Made by a program: the position numbers and the translations under genes | Notes under the pieces: generated by a model | What the model saw: the letters and a program-made list of their open reading frames with translations, nothing else | Databases searched by the model: none | What the model was told of the DNA's origin: nothing | From: Natronorubrum daqingense | GTDB lineage: Archaea; Halobacteriota; Halobacteria; Halobacteriales; Natrialbaceae | Direction: 5' to 3' | Assembly (NCBI RefSeq): GCF_001971705.1 | Contig: NZ_CP019327.1 | Coordinates: 1,798,001 to 1,862,000, forward strand | DNA: 64,000 nt | Shown: piece by piece, positions 51,547-61,207 of the stretch | Position numbering within the stretch: position 1 is the stretch's first letter | How the letters are laid out: each line of letters opens with the position of its first letter

Positions 51547-54312
51547 GTGTACGTACGCGGAACCGTCGCGGGCGAGGTCGAAGTCAGGACGGTATCGACG
51601 AGCTACGGCGAGAGCGACCTCGCCGAAGTGCCCCTCCGACTCGAGGACGACGACTCTGAATCCGAAGACGCGAGCGACCAGCAACCCGAGTACGAGACGA
51701 CGACGGTGACGCTGTGGAACAAGTGGACCGAGTCGGCCAAGTACGTCGAACCCGGGATGGAACTCCTCGTCACGAACGCGAAAGAAGAGGAGTACCAAGG
51801 CGAGACCCGGTACGCGACGACCGGGGACTCCTACGTCGTCGTCGAGCCGACCTTTCTGGTGAACGTGACGGCGATCCGCAACTGGGTCGAGTGCCCCCGA
51901 CTCTACTACCTGAACAAACTCTCGGGCGTTCCGCTCAACTACCCCGTCGTGAAAGGGACCCTCGTCCACGAGGTCTTCGGCGACCTTCTCCGGGGACGGG
52001 ACCTCGAGGAGTCCATCGACGCCCGCGTCGAGGAACGCGGCCTCGAACTCGGCTTGCTCGGCGAGACGGCCGAGGGGGTTGCCGAGGACGTTCGCGAGAA
52101 CGCAAGCGCCATCGAGGGCTGGCTCGAGCAGGGTCGTCTCACCGAGGACGATACTGAGACGACGACGGACGACGACTCGACGCAGTTCTCGCCCGCGGAG
52201 AGTAGCTGGCGCTCCGAGCAACTGCTCATCAGCGAGACGTTCGGCATCCGCGGGCGCGCTGACGCCGTTCGGCGGGGCTCGCCGGTCGAACTCAAGACGG
52301 GCAAGAACCTGAAGAAAGAACCCCGGTTCAAGGACAAGGTCCAGGCCGCCTGCTACGCGCTCATGCTCGAGGAACACGGCGGGAGCGTGGACACGGGAAC
52401 CTTGCTCTACACCAAGAACTCCGCGCTCGACCGAAACGAGGAGACCGGCGACCTCACTCCCGCGAAGGACTTCTCGATGGGCGACGGCCTCCTGAAGTTC
52501 GTCGTCCGGTTGCGCAACGAACTCGCGGCGATGGAGATCAAAGGCGACGTGCCGACGGGCTACGAGGGCTCGGCGAAGTGCGAGTACTGTTTCGAGCAGG
52601 ACACCTGCATGGTCGTCTCCGGGCGACTCGATCAGGAGTCCAAAGCCGGCCAGATCGGCCAGCCGATTCCCGCGGACGAACGCGAGTACTTCGAGCGCTT
52701 TTACCGCGCAATCGAGGAAGAACGACGGGAGGTCCACCACGAGTACGCCAAACTCTGGGAGCAAGACGCCCAAGAACGGGCCGACGACGACCGTGCGCTG
52801 ATCGACCTCGAGTTCGTGGAGAAGCGCCCGCTCGAGGAAGGTCGCTGGGAACTGCGAGCGAAGCGGACGAGCGGGGCGAACTCGAAAATCCGAGAGGGCG
52901 ACTTCGTCCTCGCGAGCGACGGCCACCCGGTTCGCGGAAACTCGGAACTCGCGACTATCGAGCGACTCGACGACGAAGTCGTCCTCACGGCCGACGAACC
53001 CGTCGAAGTCACGCGACTCGACGTCTACCCCTCCGAACTCACCACCGACCGACTGCTCGCGGCGATGCACGACGCGCTCTTGAAGGGATCCGATCGCCGC
53101 AAGGACATCCTGTTCGGGCGGGCCGACCCGGAGTTCGACACCGTCTCCGAGACCTTCATCGACAACAACGCCGCCCAGAACGAGGCCGTCACGAAGGCCG
53201 TCGGCGCGAACGACTGTGCGCTGATCCACGGGCCGCCGGGCACCGGGAAAACCTACACCATCGCCCGCGCCATCCGCGCGATGGTCGAACGCGGCGAGCG
53301 CGTCCTGCTCTCGGCGTTCACGAATCGGGCGGTCGACAACGCGCTGGAGGCGCTGCTCGAGCAACTCGAGGAACACGGCGAGATCGACGCGGATCGTGTC
53401 GTTCGCGTCGGCAGCGAGAGCGGCGTCCGAGAGGACATGCAGCCATACCGACTCGAGCGAGCGGGAGAGCCGGAAGACCGGGTCGAAACGCTCCAGAACG
53501 CGCAGGTCGTCGCCGCGACGACGGCGACCTGTGGCTCCCGGGTAATGAAAGAGCAGGCGTTCGACGTCGCGCTGGTCGACGAGGCGGCCCAGTTGACGGA
53601 GCCGGGAACCTGCGCGGCGATCAACCTCGCCGAGCGGTTCGTCCTCGTCGGCGACCACGAGCAGTTGCCACCCGTCGTGAGAGCCGAAAACGACCTCACC
53701 GAGTCGCTGTTCGAACGACTCGTCAACTGCCATCCGGACGCCGGCGTGATGCTCGACCGGCAGTACCGGATGAACCAGCGAATTCAGGCGTTCGCCTCGA
53801 GGGAGTTCTACGACGGAAAGCTTCGCCCTGCCGAACCCGCAGTCGCCGGCCGAACCCTGGACGACCTCGAAGACGTTTCTCGAGACGCCCTCCCCGAGAA
53901 CCTGCAGGACTCCGTCGCGTTCGTCGACGTCGAGGGCGATTCCAGCCAGTACACCGACAGCGAGGAAGCCGCCCGAATCGCCGACCTGATCGAGACCTAC
54001 GAGGCTGCGGGGGTCGAGCGAGACGATATCGGCGTCATCGCCCCCTTCCGCGCACAGGTGTCCGAAATCTCTTCGCACGTTCCCGACGACGTCACCGTCG
54101 ACACCGTCGACCGGTTCCAGGGCTCGAGTCAGGAGGTCATCATCGTCTCGTTCACCGCGACCGGCACGCTCGAGGGACCGATTTTCGAGGACTACCGCCG
54201 GATCAACGTCGCGCTGACGCGACCGAAACGGGCGCTCGTGCTCGTCGGCGATTCGAACGCGCTCGCGACCGATCCGGTCTACGCTCGATTGCTCGAGTGG
54301 GCGAACGCGTGA
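51547..54312 (+). CDS. Dna2-like nuclease-helicase (Cas4-type nuclease + SF1 helicase)
   Basis: A 921-residue DNA-processing enzyme starting with GTG. The N-terminal half has an Fe-S PD-(D/E)xK nuclease: Cys116 (VECPRLYYL), His141, Asp239 (GRADAV), E248-x-K250 (ELKTGK), Gln266, and Cys345/348/354 (CEYCFEQDTC). The C-terminal half is an SF1B helicase with Walker A GPPGTGKT (562-569), DEAAQ, GDHEQLPP, QYRMNQ, VDRFQGSS and a final NVALTRPK motif. This is the layout of eukaryotic Dna2, which trims flaps and resects breaks. It is not part of a CRISPR locus here. Confidence 0.9.
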   Translation: MYVRGTVAGEVEVRTVSTSYGESDLAEVPLRLEDDDSESEDASDQQPEYETTTVTLWNKWTESAKYVEPGMELLVTNAKEEEYQGETRYATTGDSYVVVEPTFLVNVTAIRNWVECPRLYYLNKLSGVPLNYPVVKGTLVHEVFGDLLRGRDLEESIDARVEERGLELGLLGETAEGVAEDVRENASAIEGWLEQGRLTEDDTETTTDDDSTQFSPAESSWRSEQLLISETFGIRGRADAVRRGSPVELKTGKNLKKEPRFKDKVQAACYALMLEEHGGSVDTGTLLYTKNSALDRNEETGDLTPAKDFSMGDGLLKFVVRLRNELAAMEIKGDVPTGYEGSAKCEYCFEQDTCMVVSGRLDQESKAGQIGQPIPADEREYFERFYRAIEEERREVHHEYAKLWEQDAQERADDDRALIDLEFVEKRPLEEGRWELRAKRTSGANSKIREGDFVLASDGHPVRGNSELATIERLDDEVVLTADEPVEVTRLDVYPSELTTDRLLAAMHDALLKGSDRRKDILFGRADPEFDTVSETFIDNNAAQNEAVTKAVGANDCALIHGPPGTGKTYTIARAIRAMVERGERVLLSAFTNRAVDNALEALLEQLEEHGEIDADRVVRVGSESGVREDMQPYRLERAGEPEDRVETLQNAQVVAATTATCGSRVMKEQAFDVALVDEAAQLTEPGTCAAINLAERFVLVGDHEQLPPVVRAENDLTESLFERLVNCHPDAGVMLDRQYRMNQRIQAFASREFYDGKLRPAEPAVAGRTLDDLEDVSRDALPENLQDSVAFVDVEGDSSQYTDSEEAARIADLIETYEAAGVERDDIGVIAPFRAQVSEISSHVPDDVTVDTVDRFQGSSQEVIIVSFTATGTLEGPIFEDYRRINVALTRPKRALVLVGDSNALATDPVYARLLEWANA

Positions 54313-54376
54313 ACGCGACCAGCAGATCGTATCAATATTCGAAACTTTCAATTTTCCGTGGTTGTATCCTCGAACA

Positions 54377-55276
54377 ATGAGCGAACAGACGAGACGACGC
54401 CTCCTACTCGCAGCCGGATCTGCGACGGTCGGGACGCTCGCGGGCTGTCTCGACGAATTATCCGGTTCGGGTGACGACGGCGAGTCCGGGAGCGACGATA
54501 CCGACTCAGGTAATGGCGACTCCGAACTAGCTGGTGCCGTCACCGACGACGGGACGGTCGACTATCCGGCGTTCGTCGACGGCGATATCACCGTTGACGA
54601 AGACGAGCACCGAATCGAGTATCCTGATCCCGACGTCGAGTTCGTCCTCGAGGTCGAGTTGTCTGGTGAAGAAGACGTCTCCATTACCCGCGAGTTAGAT
54701 ACCGACGCGCGTGCCGTCTACGTCGCACCGGCGTACGACGACGGGTTTACCCACCACGTCTTCGCGAACGAGGCGTTCGTGGCGGACGAAGCGTGGAACG
54801 CGTTTACGTCCGAAGACGGCGAGGAAATCGACGAGAGGTCGTTCTCGTTCGACGAACTCGAGGAGGGTATCTTCCACGATACCATCTCACTGTCGACAGC
54901 GAATGAGAGAGCGATCGTCGCTGATGCCGACCTCGAGAGGGTCGAGCGCGGCGAGGACGACGTAACGGCAGTCGGTATCGGCGAATCTCTCGGTGGGGAG
55001 AACGAAGCGAGCACGCCGGAAGTCAGTTTCGAGAGTTTCCACGAGAGCGACGGGGATGGGACGTATACCGTCGAATTCCGCCACGTGGTTGGGGACGAAC
55101 TCGAGACAGACTCGCTCACCGCTATCGTCGACGGCGACACGCACGACGATTCGTTCGAGACGGATTCGATAACGGTCGGCGACGTCGTCACCATCGAAGA
55201 CGTTCCCGAGGGAGAAACGCTGTCGCTCGTGTTCGACGGCGAAACCGTGATCGCCGAGATAGCAGTCGGCGACTGA
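54377..55276 (+). CDS. Tat-exported lipoprotein with a pilin-like C-terminal domain
   Basis: A 299-residue acidic surface protein. The N-terminus has a twin-arginine signal (TRRRLLLAAG) and a lipobox (TLAGC), so it is exported folded and lipid-anchored. A Ser/Asp/Gly linker follows, then strand-rich sequence. The last ~90 residues (FRHVVGDELETDSLTAIVDG, then VGDVVTIEDVPEGETLSLVF) look like the beta domain of archaeal type IV pilins, with their H-x-x-GD motif. Function unknown. The ATG at 54377 is preferred over 54362. Confidence 0.72.
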   Translation: MSEQTRRRLLLAAGSATVGTLAGCLDELSGSGDDGESGSDDTDSGNGDSELAGAVTDDGTVDYPAFVDGDITVDEDEHRIEYPDPDVEFVLEVELSGEEDVSITRELDTDARAVYVAPAYDDGFTHHVFANEAFVADEAWNAFTSEDGEEIDERSFSFDELEEGIFHDTISLSTANERAIVADADLERVERGEDDVTAVGIGESLGGENEASTPEVSFESFHESDGDGTYTVEFRHVVGDELETDSLTAIVDGDTHDDSFETDSITVGDVVTIEDVPEGETLSLVFDGETVIAEIAVGD

Positions 55277-55380
55277 CCGCGACGGCCGTCCACAGCTTCG
55301 TGTGTCGAGTTCCATCTCTTCGCGTAGCGGCCGCCCACGCTCTCGCCGTCCGTGACGCCGTCACTCACCCGACGTGACCT

Positions 55381-55394
55381 AGATATATGTATCT
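55381..55394. promoter_or_regulatory. TATA box inside an AGATA...TATCT inverted repeat
   Basis: AGATATATGTATCT is an inverted repeat (AGATA-TATG-TATCT) that also contains the TATA-like element about 27 nt before the PAP2 ATG. A regulator bound here would cover the promoter. Supported by position only. Confidence 0.4.
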
Positions 55395-55415
55395 CGAGCG
55401 ACCAGTCCTCACGTA

Positions 55416-56357
55416 ATGCGTCTCGAGGACGAGAGTGCGCTGATCCGCGAGGAGGTTCCATCGTCGTACGCGGATCTCGTCGTCGCGATCACCGAACTCG
55501 GGAGCCCGGTTCCGTTAATGATCGTCCTCGCCATCGTGTTCTGGTGGGGCAACCGTCGTCGGAGCGCACTCGTCATCAGCTACGGCGTCGCCGGCCTCGG
55601 CTTCATCTTGACCCTCGAGACGGTACTCGGAATCCCTCGCCCGCCCGAAGATGTCATGCTCACCTCCCTCGAGGTCGAGGGATACGGCTTCCCGAGCGGG
55701 CACGCCTTCGCCTCGATGGTCGTCTACGGGGGCCTCGCCGCCGCCTACGACCGCCTGCGTGATCCGTGGATCGTCCTCGGCGTCGTCACGCTCGTCGTCG
55801 CCATCTCGCTTTCGCGGGTCGTGTTGGGCGTCCACTACCTCGGCGACGTGATCGTCGGTGCGATACTCGGCGTCGCCTTCATCGTCGCGATGAACCGAAT
55901 CAGTCGCGGCATTCCGACGGTCGGCTTCGGCCTCGCCGTCGTCCTCTCGGCACCCGCCGTCTACGTCACCGACGCGAGCCCCTACGCCGTCCTCGCACTC
56001 GGCAGCGCCATCGGCGGCCTCCTCGCGACGTGCTGGATCGACCGACTGCCGCGGCTTCGCTCGCGACTCGAGGGCGTCACACTGGTCGCCGTCGGCGGTG
56101 GGGTCGCCATTGCCCTCTTGACCCTCGAATCGGTGGTGACGTTTACGCCGGGGCTCGTCGTCCTCTACGCGGCGCTCGTGGGCTGGATCGTCGTCGCACC
56201 CGCAGTCGTCGGTCGACTTTCGACGCTGCTTTTCGGGTCAACTCGAGGCGGCGTCGCTGACGGTCCCTGTGGCGCACGTTCGTCGAAGTCGCCACAGCGG
56301 ATGGCTATCCCGAATCGTTTCGCTACAGCAGACGGTGTGTCGGCGGCCAGTTTTTAG
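55416..56357 (+). CDS. PAP2 superfamily phosphatase (membrane)
   Basis: A 313-residue membrane phosphatase. The PAP2 motifs are PRPPED (C1), YGFPSGHAFAS (C2) and SRVVLGVHYLGDV (C3), between several helices. The C1 lysine expected seven residues before RP is Glu. Members dephosphorylate lipid phosphates, for example dolichyl pyrophosphate or phosphatidate-type lipids. The final ~30 residues (after VVGRLSTLLF) look like read-through tail. The stop overlaps the stop of the convergent histidine kinase gene by 3 bp. A second PAP2 gene lies at 59571. Confidence 0.85.
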   Translation: MRLEDESALIREEVPSSYADLVVAITELGSPVPLMIVLAIVFWWGNRRRSALVISYGVAGLGFILTLETVLGIPRPPEDVMLTSLEVEGYGFPSGHAFASMVVYGGLAAAYDRLRDPWIVLGVVTLVVAISLSRVVLGVHYLGDVIVGAILGVAFIVAMNRISRGIPTVGFGLAVVLSAPAVYVTDASPYAVLALGSAIGGLLATCWIDRLPRLRSRLEGVTLVAVGGGVAIALLTLESVVTFTPGLVVLYAALVGWIVVAPAVVGRLSTLLFGSTRGGVADGPCGARSSKSPQRMAIPNRFATADGVSAASF

Positions 56358-58273
56358 CCGTCTGGGTCGACCGCAGGTAGGTTCACTGAAAACGTCGACC
56401 CCGAACCCTGTTCCGAGTCGACCCAGATATCTCCGTCGTGGCGCTCGACGATCCGACGGCAAATCGCCAGGCCGATACCGGTTCCAGGGTGCTCCTCGTG
56501 GCTGTGGAGGCGTTCGAACACTTCGAAGACGCGCTCTTGATCGTCGGGATCGATTCCGATTCCCTGATCGCGGACCGACACCCTCCACTTCTCCTCTATT
56601 CGCTGTGCAGTGACGTGGACGCGCGGTCGTTCCTCGCCGGCGTACGTCAACGCGTTCCCCACCAAATTCTGAAACACCTGGCGCAACTGACTGGCGTCCC
56701 CGGACACGCGGGGCAACTGCCCCGTCGTAATCTCGGCGTCCGTCTCCTCGATTTGCAAGGAGAGATCCTCGAGGACGTCGCCGAGTAAACACTCGAGGGC
56801 CACCGGTTCGAACGGATCGCCACGCGTTTCGACGCGGGAGTACTCGAGCAAGCCGTCGATCATCTCGCGCATGCGATCCGACCCGTCGATCGCGTACTCG
56901 ATGAACTCCTCGCCGTCGTCGTCGAGTTCGTCCGCGTAGCGACGTTCGATGAGTTGGAGGTAACTCGAGATCATCCGTAACGGCTCTTGCAGGTCGTGAG
57001 AGGCCGCGTACGCGAACTGCTCGAGTCGCTCGTTCGAGGCCTCGAGTTCTCGTTCGCGCTCGCGACGCTCGGTGATGTCCCGAGCGATTCCGATCATGTA
57101 CGGCCGGTCCAATTCGACGTGTGCGACGTTGACCTCCGCGGGGTACGTCGTCCCGTCTTTTCGGACGTGTTCTCCGGTAACCGTTATCGACCCCTCTGAC
57201 TCGACGTCGTCGACGTGGGATTGCCAGTCGTCGATATCCTCGAATCGGTGTTCCATCTCCGGCACCGTCATCTCGAGGAGTTCGTCTCGATCGTAGCCGA
57301 GTCGTCGACAGGCCGTCTCGTTGGCGTCGAGGAATCGGGCCGACTGCGGATCGATGACGAGCAGGCTGTCGTTGGAGTAATCGAGAAGTGTCCGAAACAG
57401 TTCGCGCTCTCGCTCACGGCGCTTTCGCTCGGAGATGTCGCGAAAGTAGACGGAGACGCCGGTGTCTGAGGGGTAGACACGAATCTCGAACCACCGCTCG
57501 AGCGGCGCAGGATAGTAGCCCTCGAAGGAGACAGTCTCTTGCTCGTACATCGCCCGCTCGAAGTGTTCGTCGAACTGGCCGGCGATGGCGTCGGGGACGA
57601 CCTCACACACCGACCGACCGACGAGCGTGCGACCGTCAGGATTGATCAACTGGTTGGCGCGGTCATTGAGGTAGGTGAACGTCCACGATTCGTCGATTGC
57701 GAGAAATCCGTCCGAGATGCGCCCGTAACTCTCCTCGAGTTCGCGCCTCGTGTGTTCGGTTTCGATGGCCGTCCCGATGACGTTCGCGACGCTCTGGAGG
57801 AAGTTCGCGTCGTGTTCCGTGAACGCACACTGGTCGTCAGTGTACACACCGAGGACGCCCCACGGAGAGTCGACCGAGCCGATGATGACGCTCACGCCGG
57901 CGGAAACGTCGTGGTCGGCGAGCAACGCCGGTTCGGAAAATCGATCGTCAGCCTGCAAATCGTCGACGATAATCGGATGTTCGGAGAGCAGCGTATACCC
58001 CGCTTGCGAATCGACACCGGCGGGAATCCTCGAGCCGACGGTAAGATCGTCCCACCCGAGTCCACTGCGAAGCGCGAACGAGTCGTTTTCCGAGCGAAAC
58101 TCCAAAATCTCCCCGTACTCCGTTCCGAGCGTCCCGGTCACTGCACGCAACGTTTCCGTTAATAATTGGTCGATGTCGCGCGTCTCGAGTGCCTGCTGTC
58201 CGAGTTCGGCGACGACTTCCTGCTGGCGAATGCGCGTGCGGCGTTCTGCAGTCGCGTCGGAAGTCGGATCCAT
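56354..58273 (-). CDS. GAF-PAS-PAS sensor histidine kinase
   Basis: A 639-residue soluble sensor kinase. It has a GAF domain (about 20-160), two PAS domains (about 170-285 and 295-410), a HisKA domain with phospho-acceptor His in YAASHDLQEPLRM (near 426) and a HATPase domain (QVFQNLVGNAL, RDQGIGIDPDDQ, GTGIGLAI). No membrane segments, so it senses a cytoplasmic signal. The GAF/PAS layout resembles haloarchaeal light/redox-type kinases. The start at 58273 is chosen because upstream codons look non-coding. No response regulator gene is adjacent. Confidence 0.9.
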   Translation of the reverse strand: MDPTSDATAERRTRIRQQEVVAELGQQALETRDIDQLLTETLRAVTGTLGTEYGEILEFRSENDSFALRSGLGWDDLTVGSRIPAGVDSQAGYTLLSEHPIIVDDLQADDRFSEPALLADHDVSAGVSVIIGSVDSPWGVLGVYTDDQCAFTEHDANFLQSVANVIGTAIETEHTRRELEESYGRISDGFLAIDESWTFTYLNDRANQLINPDGRTLVGRSVCEVVPDAIAGQFDEHFERAMYEQETVSFEGYYPAPLERWFEIRVYPSDTGVSVYFRDISERKRRERERELFRTLLDYSNDSLLVIDPQSARFLDANETACRRLGYDRDELLEMTVPEMEHRFEDIDDWQSHVDDVESEGSITVTGEHVRKDGTTYPAEVNVAHVELDRPYMIGIARDITERRERERELEASNERLEQFAYAASHDLQEPLRMISSYLQLIERRYADELDDDGEEFIEYAIDGSDRMREMIDGLLEYSRVETRGDPFEPVALECLLGDVLEDLSLQIEETDAEITTGQLPRVSGDASQLRQVFQNLVGNALTYAGEERPRVHVTAQRIEEKWRVSVRDQGIGIDPDDQERVFEVFERLHSHEEHPGTGIGLAICRRIVERHDGDIWVDSEQGSGSTFSVNLPAVDPDG

Positions 58274-58470
58274 TCTGCTCTGAATATACCCGAACAACGT
58301 GTAAATGCTTCCATATATTATCACTTTATTTGAAAATTCTCTATCTCAGAGAGTATTTGAACGCCACGGATTGAAGAAGTAGAACGTTCCCGTCGATAGC
58401 ATTCGTGTCTCTCGTTCACGGAGAACGGAGTACCACCCCGTCTACGAAATCGACGACCGTCGCCGGAGCG

Positions 58471-59457
58471 CTATTCGTCGGTGTCTACTCGCTCCCAGAG
58501 CGGATAGAGATCGTCCTGGACCGGCTCAGTGATCGTTTCCGCGCCTATTTCGAGGGCTGGCTGGCCGTCCCGAACCGTGCCGATAGCCGCGCCGTCGATC
58601 CCTCGCTCGGCGAGCGCCTCGAGCGCGTCGTCGACCGCAGCGTCCGGAACGGTTGCGAGTAAGGCCCCCGAACCGAAGATGCGCAGCGGGTCGACGTCGG
58701 CCGCCGTACACAATTGCTCGGTTTCCTCCCGGATCGGAACGGCCTCATGATCAATCTCGAGGCGCACGTCCGACGCCCGAGCGACCTCGAGCAAGCCGGC
58801 CGCGACGCCGCCTTCGGTCGGGTCGTGCATCGCGCTCGTCCACGCTCGAATCGCTCGCGAATCGGGGAGAACGCTGATCTCCTCGAGGAACGTGGCTGCG
58901 CTGTCGACGACGCCCTCCTCGACCGCGAATTCGTCGCCGAAGTCGGTCGCGAGAATAGCCGTCCCTTCGATTCCCGCCGCCTTCGTGAGGAGGACCGTGT
59001 CGCCGGGTTCAGCTCCGCCAGTCGGGACGAACGAGTCGGCCGTGCCGATCGCCGTCAGCGAGACGAGCGGGCGCTCGAGTTGGTCGACGTACTCCGAGTG
59101 GCCGCCGACGATCGATGCCCCGATCTCCGTTGCGGCGCTATCGAGGTCTCGCGTGATGGCCTCGAGCGACTCGTTCTCGCCGGGAAGCATGATAACGGCC
59201 GTGAGCCACCGAGGATCGGCCCCGGAGGCGGCGACGTCGTTCGACGCTACTGGGACCGCCAGCGTACCGACGCTCTCCGCCGCGAGCGAAATCGGATCCG
59301 AACTGACGACGAGCGTCTCGTCGCACTCTGGCAGTGCAATCGCCGCAGCGTCTTCCCCGTCTGCGGGTCCCTGAAGCACCGTCTCGTCGTCTCGTGCAGT
59401 CCCCGTGCGCTCGAAGACGTGCGCGAGTAGATCGTCCGGGCTCACCTTGCCGGGCAT
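58471..59457 (-). CDS. AIR synthase-related protein (HypE/ThiL-like)
   Basis: A 328-residue PurM/AIR-synthase-fold protein. It has the nucleotide-binding start GPADGEDAAAI, VASNDVAASGADPRWL, IGASIVGGHSEYV and the C-terminal HDPTEGGVAAGLLEVA. These proteins use ATP to activate a carboxamide or carboxylate, as in HypE, ThiL, SelD and PurM. Without hydrogenase or thiamine genes nearby the exact substrate stays open. The start at 59457 gives MPGKVSPDDLL, the usual beginning of the haloarchaeal family. Confidence 0.83.
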   Translation of the reverse strand: MPGKVSPDDLLAHVFERTGTARDDETVLQGPADGEDAAAIALPECDETLVVSSDPISLAAESVGTLAVPVASNDVAASGADPRWLTAVIMLPGENESLEAITRDLDSAATEIGASIVGGHSEYVDQLERPLVSLTAIGTADSFVPTGGAEPGDTVLLTKAAGIEGTAILATDFGDEFAVEEGVVDSAATFLEEISVLPDSRAIRAWTSAMHDPTEGGVAAGLLEVARASDVRLEIDHEAVPIREETEQLCTAADVDPLRIFGSGALLATVPDAAVDDALEALAERGIDGAAIGTVRDGQPALEIGAETITEPVQDDLYPLWERVDTDE

Positions 59458-59570
59458 AGCGGTACTGGGACGATCTGGGGTTTGTAGTTGTCGGGTTCGC
59501 CTGTCCCTCGTGGGTACTGAGCGACTCGAGCGCCTCTCCGACGAAAAACAGTACGGAAAAACGGCGCACC

Positions 59571-60524
59571 CTACGCGCTCGTCACGCCGAGTGGCACCAA
59601 CACGTCGTCTCGAGTCGGCACGACGTGTGGGATGACGATGACGCCGGCGAAGACCACGCCGGCCCACAGCATCGAGACGAGGGGATGCGTGATCGACAGG
59701 TGAATCGCGTACGTCACGCCAACGACGGCCAACACGCCCGCGAACGAGGCGACGGTGCCGAGTCGGGGTGTCGTAAACTGCCACGTCGAACGCTCTCCCC
59801 ACTGCCAGGCGAGGAGCCCACCGACCGCCCCGCCGAGGGCGAGCACGCGGTTCGATCCCTGAATGCCCTCCCACGTCGGGACGCCCGTCCCGCCGCTTCG
59901 GAGCCAGACGCTCGCAAACGCGAGGGCGATCGCGAGCGCGAACACCGCCGTCACGCCGTCCTCGAAGTGGCGACGACAGAGCAGGACGACGCCGAGCACG
60001 GCGAGTCCCAGCGCGATGCCGCCGACCACGTCGATCGGGTAGTGAACGCCGAGTCCGAGGCGGGTGAAGCCGACGAACGCGATCGCGAAGCCGCCGACGA
60101 GTGCCCGACGCGCGAGCGTGCTGATGCGAAGGTCGACGATCATCAACCCGATGATCACCGCCGGAACCATCGCGTTGCCACTCGGAAAACTCGTCGAGGA
60201 GATCGCCGTCGCGTGGCCGTACCAAGTCGAGAAGATGGCCGGAAACAGTTCTGGCCCGACGGCCGGGTCGATGTCCGGTCGGGTCGCCGAGTTGAGTGAC
60301 TTGATACTCGCCATTAGCCCGTAGTACGCGAAGAACGCGGGAATCCAGACGCCGAATCGATCCGGCGCCCACCAGTATGCAAGAATTATCAGCGGTACGA
60401 TGACGAAGACGCTCCCGATGTACGTCGTCGGGACGAGCAAGACGCCGAGCCACTCCGGTATCGCCTCGACGATCGCCTCGAGTATCTCGGGATCGAGCAC
60501 CGGATGTTGTTGCCCACTGAACAT
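59571..60524 (-). CDS. PAP2 superfamily protein with His-to-Asn change
   Basis: A 317-residue membrane protein with PAP2 motifs KSLNSATRP (C1), SFPSGNAMV (C2) and TRLGLGVHYPIDVVGG (C3). In C2 the usual PSGH has Asn instead of His. C1 and C3 are intact, including the phosphate-binding Lys and nucleophile His. Seven or eight helices follow. It may have altered activity or be a lipid-phosphate binding protein. It lies 113 bp upstream of the AIR-synthase gene on the same strand. Confidence 0.83.
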   Translation of the reverse strand: MFSGQQHPVLDPEILEAIVEAIPEWLGVLLVPTTYIGSVFVIVPLIILAYWWAPDRFGVWIPAFFAYYGLMASIKSLNSATRPDIDPAVGPELFPAIFSTWYGHATAISSTSFPSGNAMVPAVIIGLMIVDLRISTLARRALVGGFAIAFVGFTRLGLGVHYPIDVVGGIALGLAVLGVVLLCRRHFEDGVTAVFALAIALAFASVWLRSGGTGVPTWEGIQGSNRVLALGGAVGGLLAWQWGERSTWQFTTPRLGTVASFAGVLAVVGVTYAIHLSITHPLVSMLWAGVVFAGVIVIPHVVPTRDDVLVPLGVTSA

Positions 60525-60622
60525 TTCCTGTGTCGACTCGAGAACTGTTGGTTTCTTTAGTGTATCGAATAACCGTTCCTCGAGTCTGGCGTAAATTCAG
60601 TCGAGTTCCGGTGCGGACTGGC

Positions 60623-61036
60623 TCAAAACGTTCGCGAAACCGTCGGTGACTCGACGACGCGAATCGCGACCGGGTACTCCCAGTGGTCGCCACGGATCGC
60701 CGTGATCGCTGCGACGACACAGAACAGGAGGTTGCCACCGAGGACGACCACCGCGAGGACCGAACTCCAAAGCACGGGAGTCGAGTCGCCGGTGACGACC
60801 GTGAGAGCGACGAGCGCCGCCGCGAGATAGCCGACGATGCCGACGGTGAGTTGCCAGTTGAGAGCGTCTTTTGCGTGTTCGCTGACGTACTCGCTTCGAG
60901 AGAGCCACATGACGACCAGCGGCCCGACGATCCACGTCACGAGCGCGATCAGGTGCGTCGTCGCCGCGATCGAACGCGTTAGCGTCGTACTCGAGGTCGT
61001 ATGCCGTGTCGGTGTCGTCGTGGATGTCGCTGTCAT
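60623..61036 (-). CDS. DUF4870 family membrane protein
   Basis: A 137-residue protein with a Thr-rich N-terminus and three helices of the Tic20-like DUF4870 family. The signature SRSEYVSEHAKDALNWQLT (about 50-68) is clear, followed by GIVGYLAAALVALTVV. Family members are found in many bacteria and archaea without a proven function. The frame is open to 61180; the ATG at 61036 (MTATSTTTPT) is preferred because the upstream residues are basic and non-typical. Confidence 0.85.
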   Translation of the reverse strand: MTATSTTTPTRHTTSSTTLTRSIAATTHLIALVTWIVGPLVVMWLSRSEYVSEHAKDALNWQLTVGIVGYLAAALVALTVVTGDSTPVLWSSVLAVVVLGGNLLFCVVAAITAIRGDHWEYPVAIRVVESPTVSRTF

Positions 61037-61207
61037 TCGTTCGTGATCCTCACACCCACGTGTTTTGATTCTGTCGGAAATACTGATAACTCGAGACCAG
61101 AAATCGCTGCAGACTGAGGGGCGACGGGCACGTGACGGTGGAAAACGACGGTGTGAAGGCCGCGATGCGCTCGAGGCCACGACTCAGCCGGCAAACGCTG
61201 CGTACCG

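Noticed and set aside
51547..52700. Stand-alone Cas4 or CRISPR adaptation gene
   Set aside because: The nuclease domain is continuous with a helicase in one frame, and no repeats or other cas genes are near.
51142..54543. A 1133-codon minus-strand frame opposite the Dna2-like gene, and a 600-codon second plus-strand frame inside it
   Set aside because: The plus-strand Dna2-like protein has all nuclease and helicase motifs; the other frames are Arg/Val-rich shadows.
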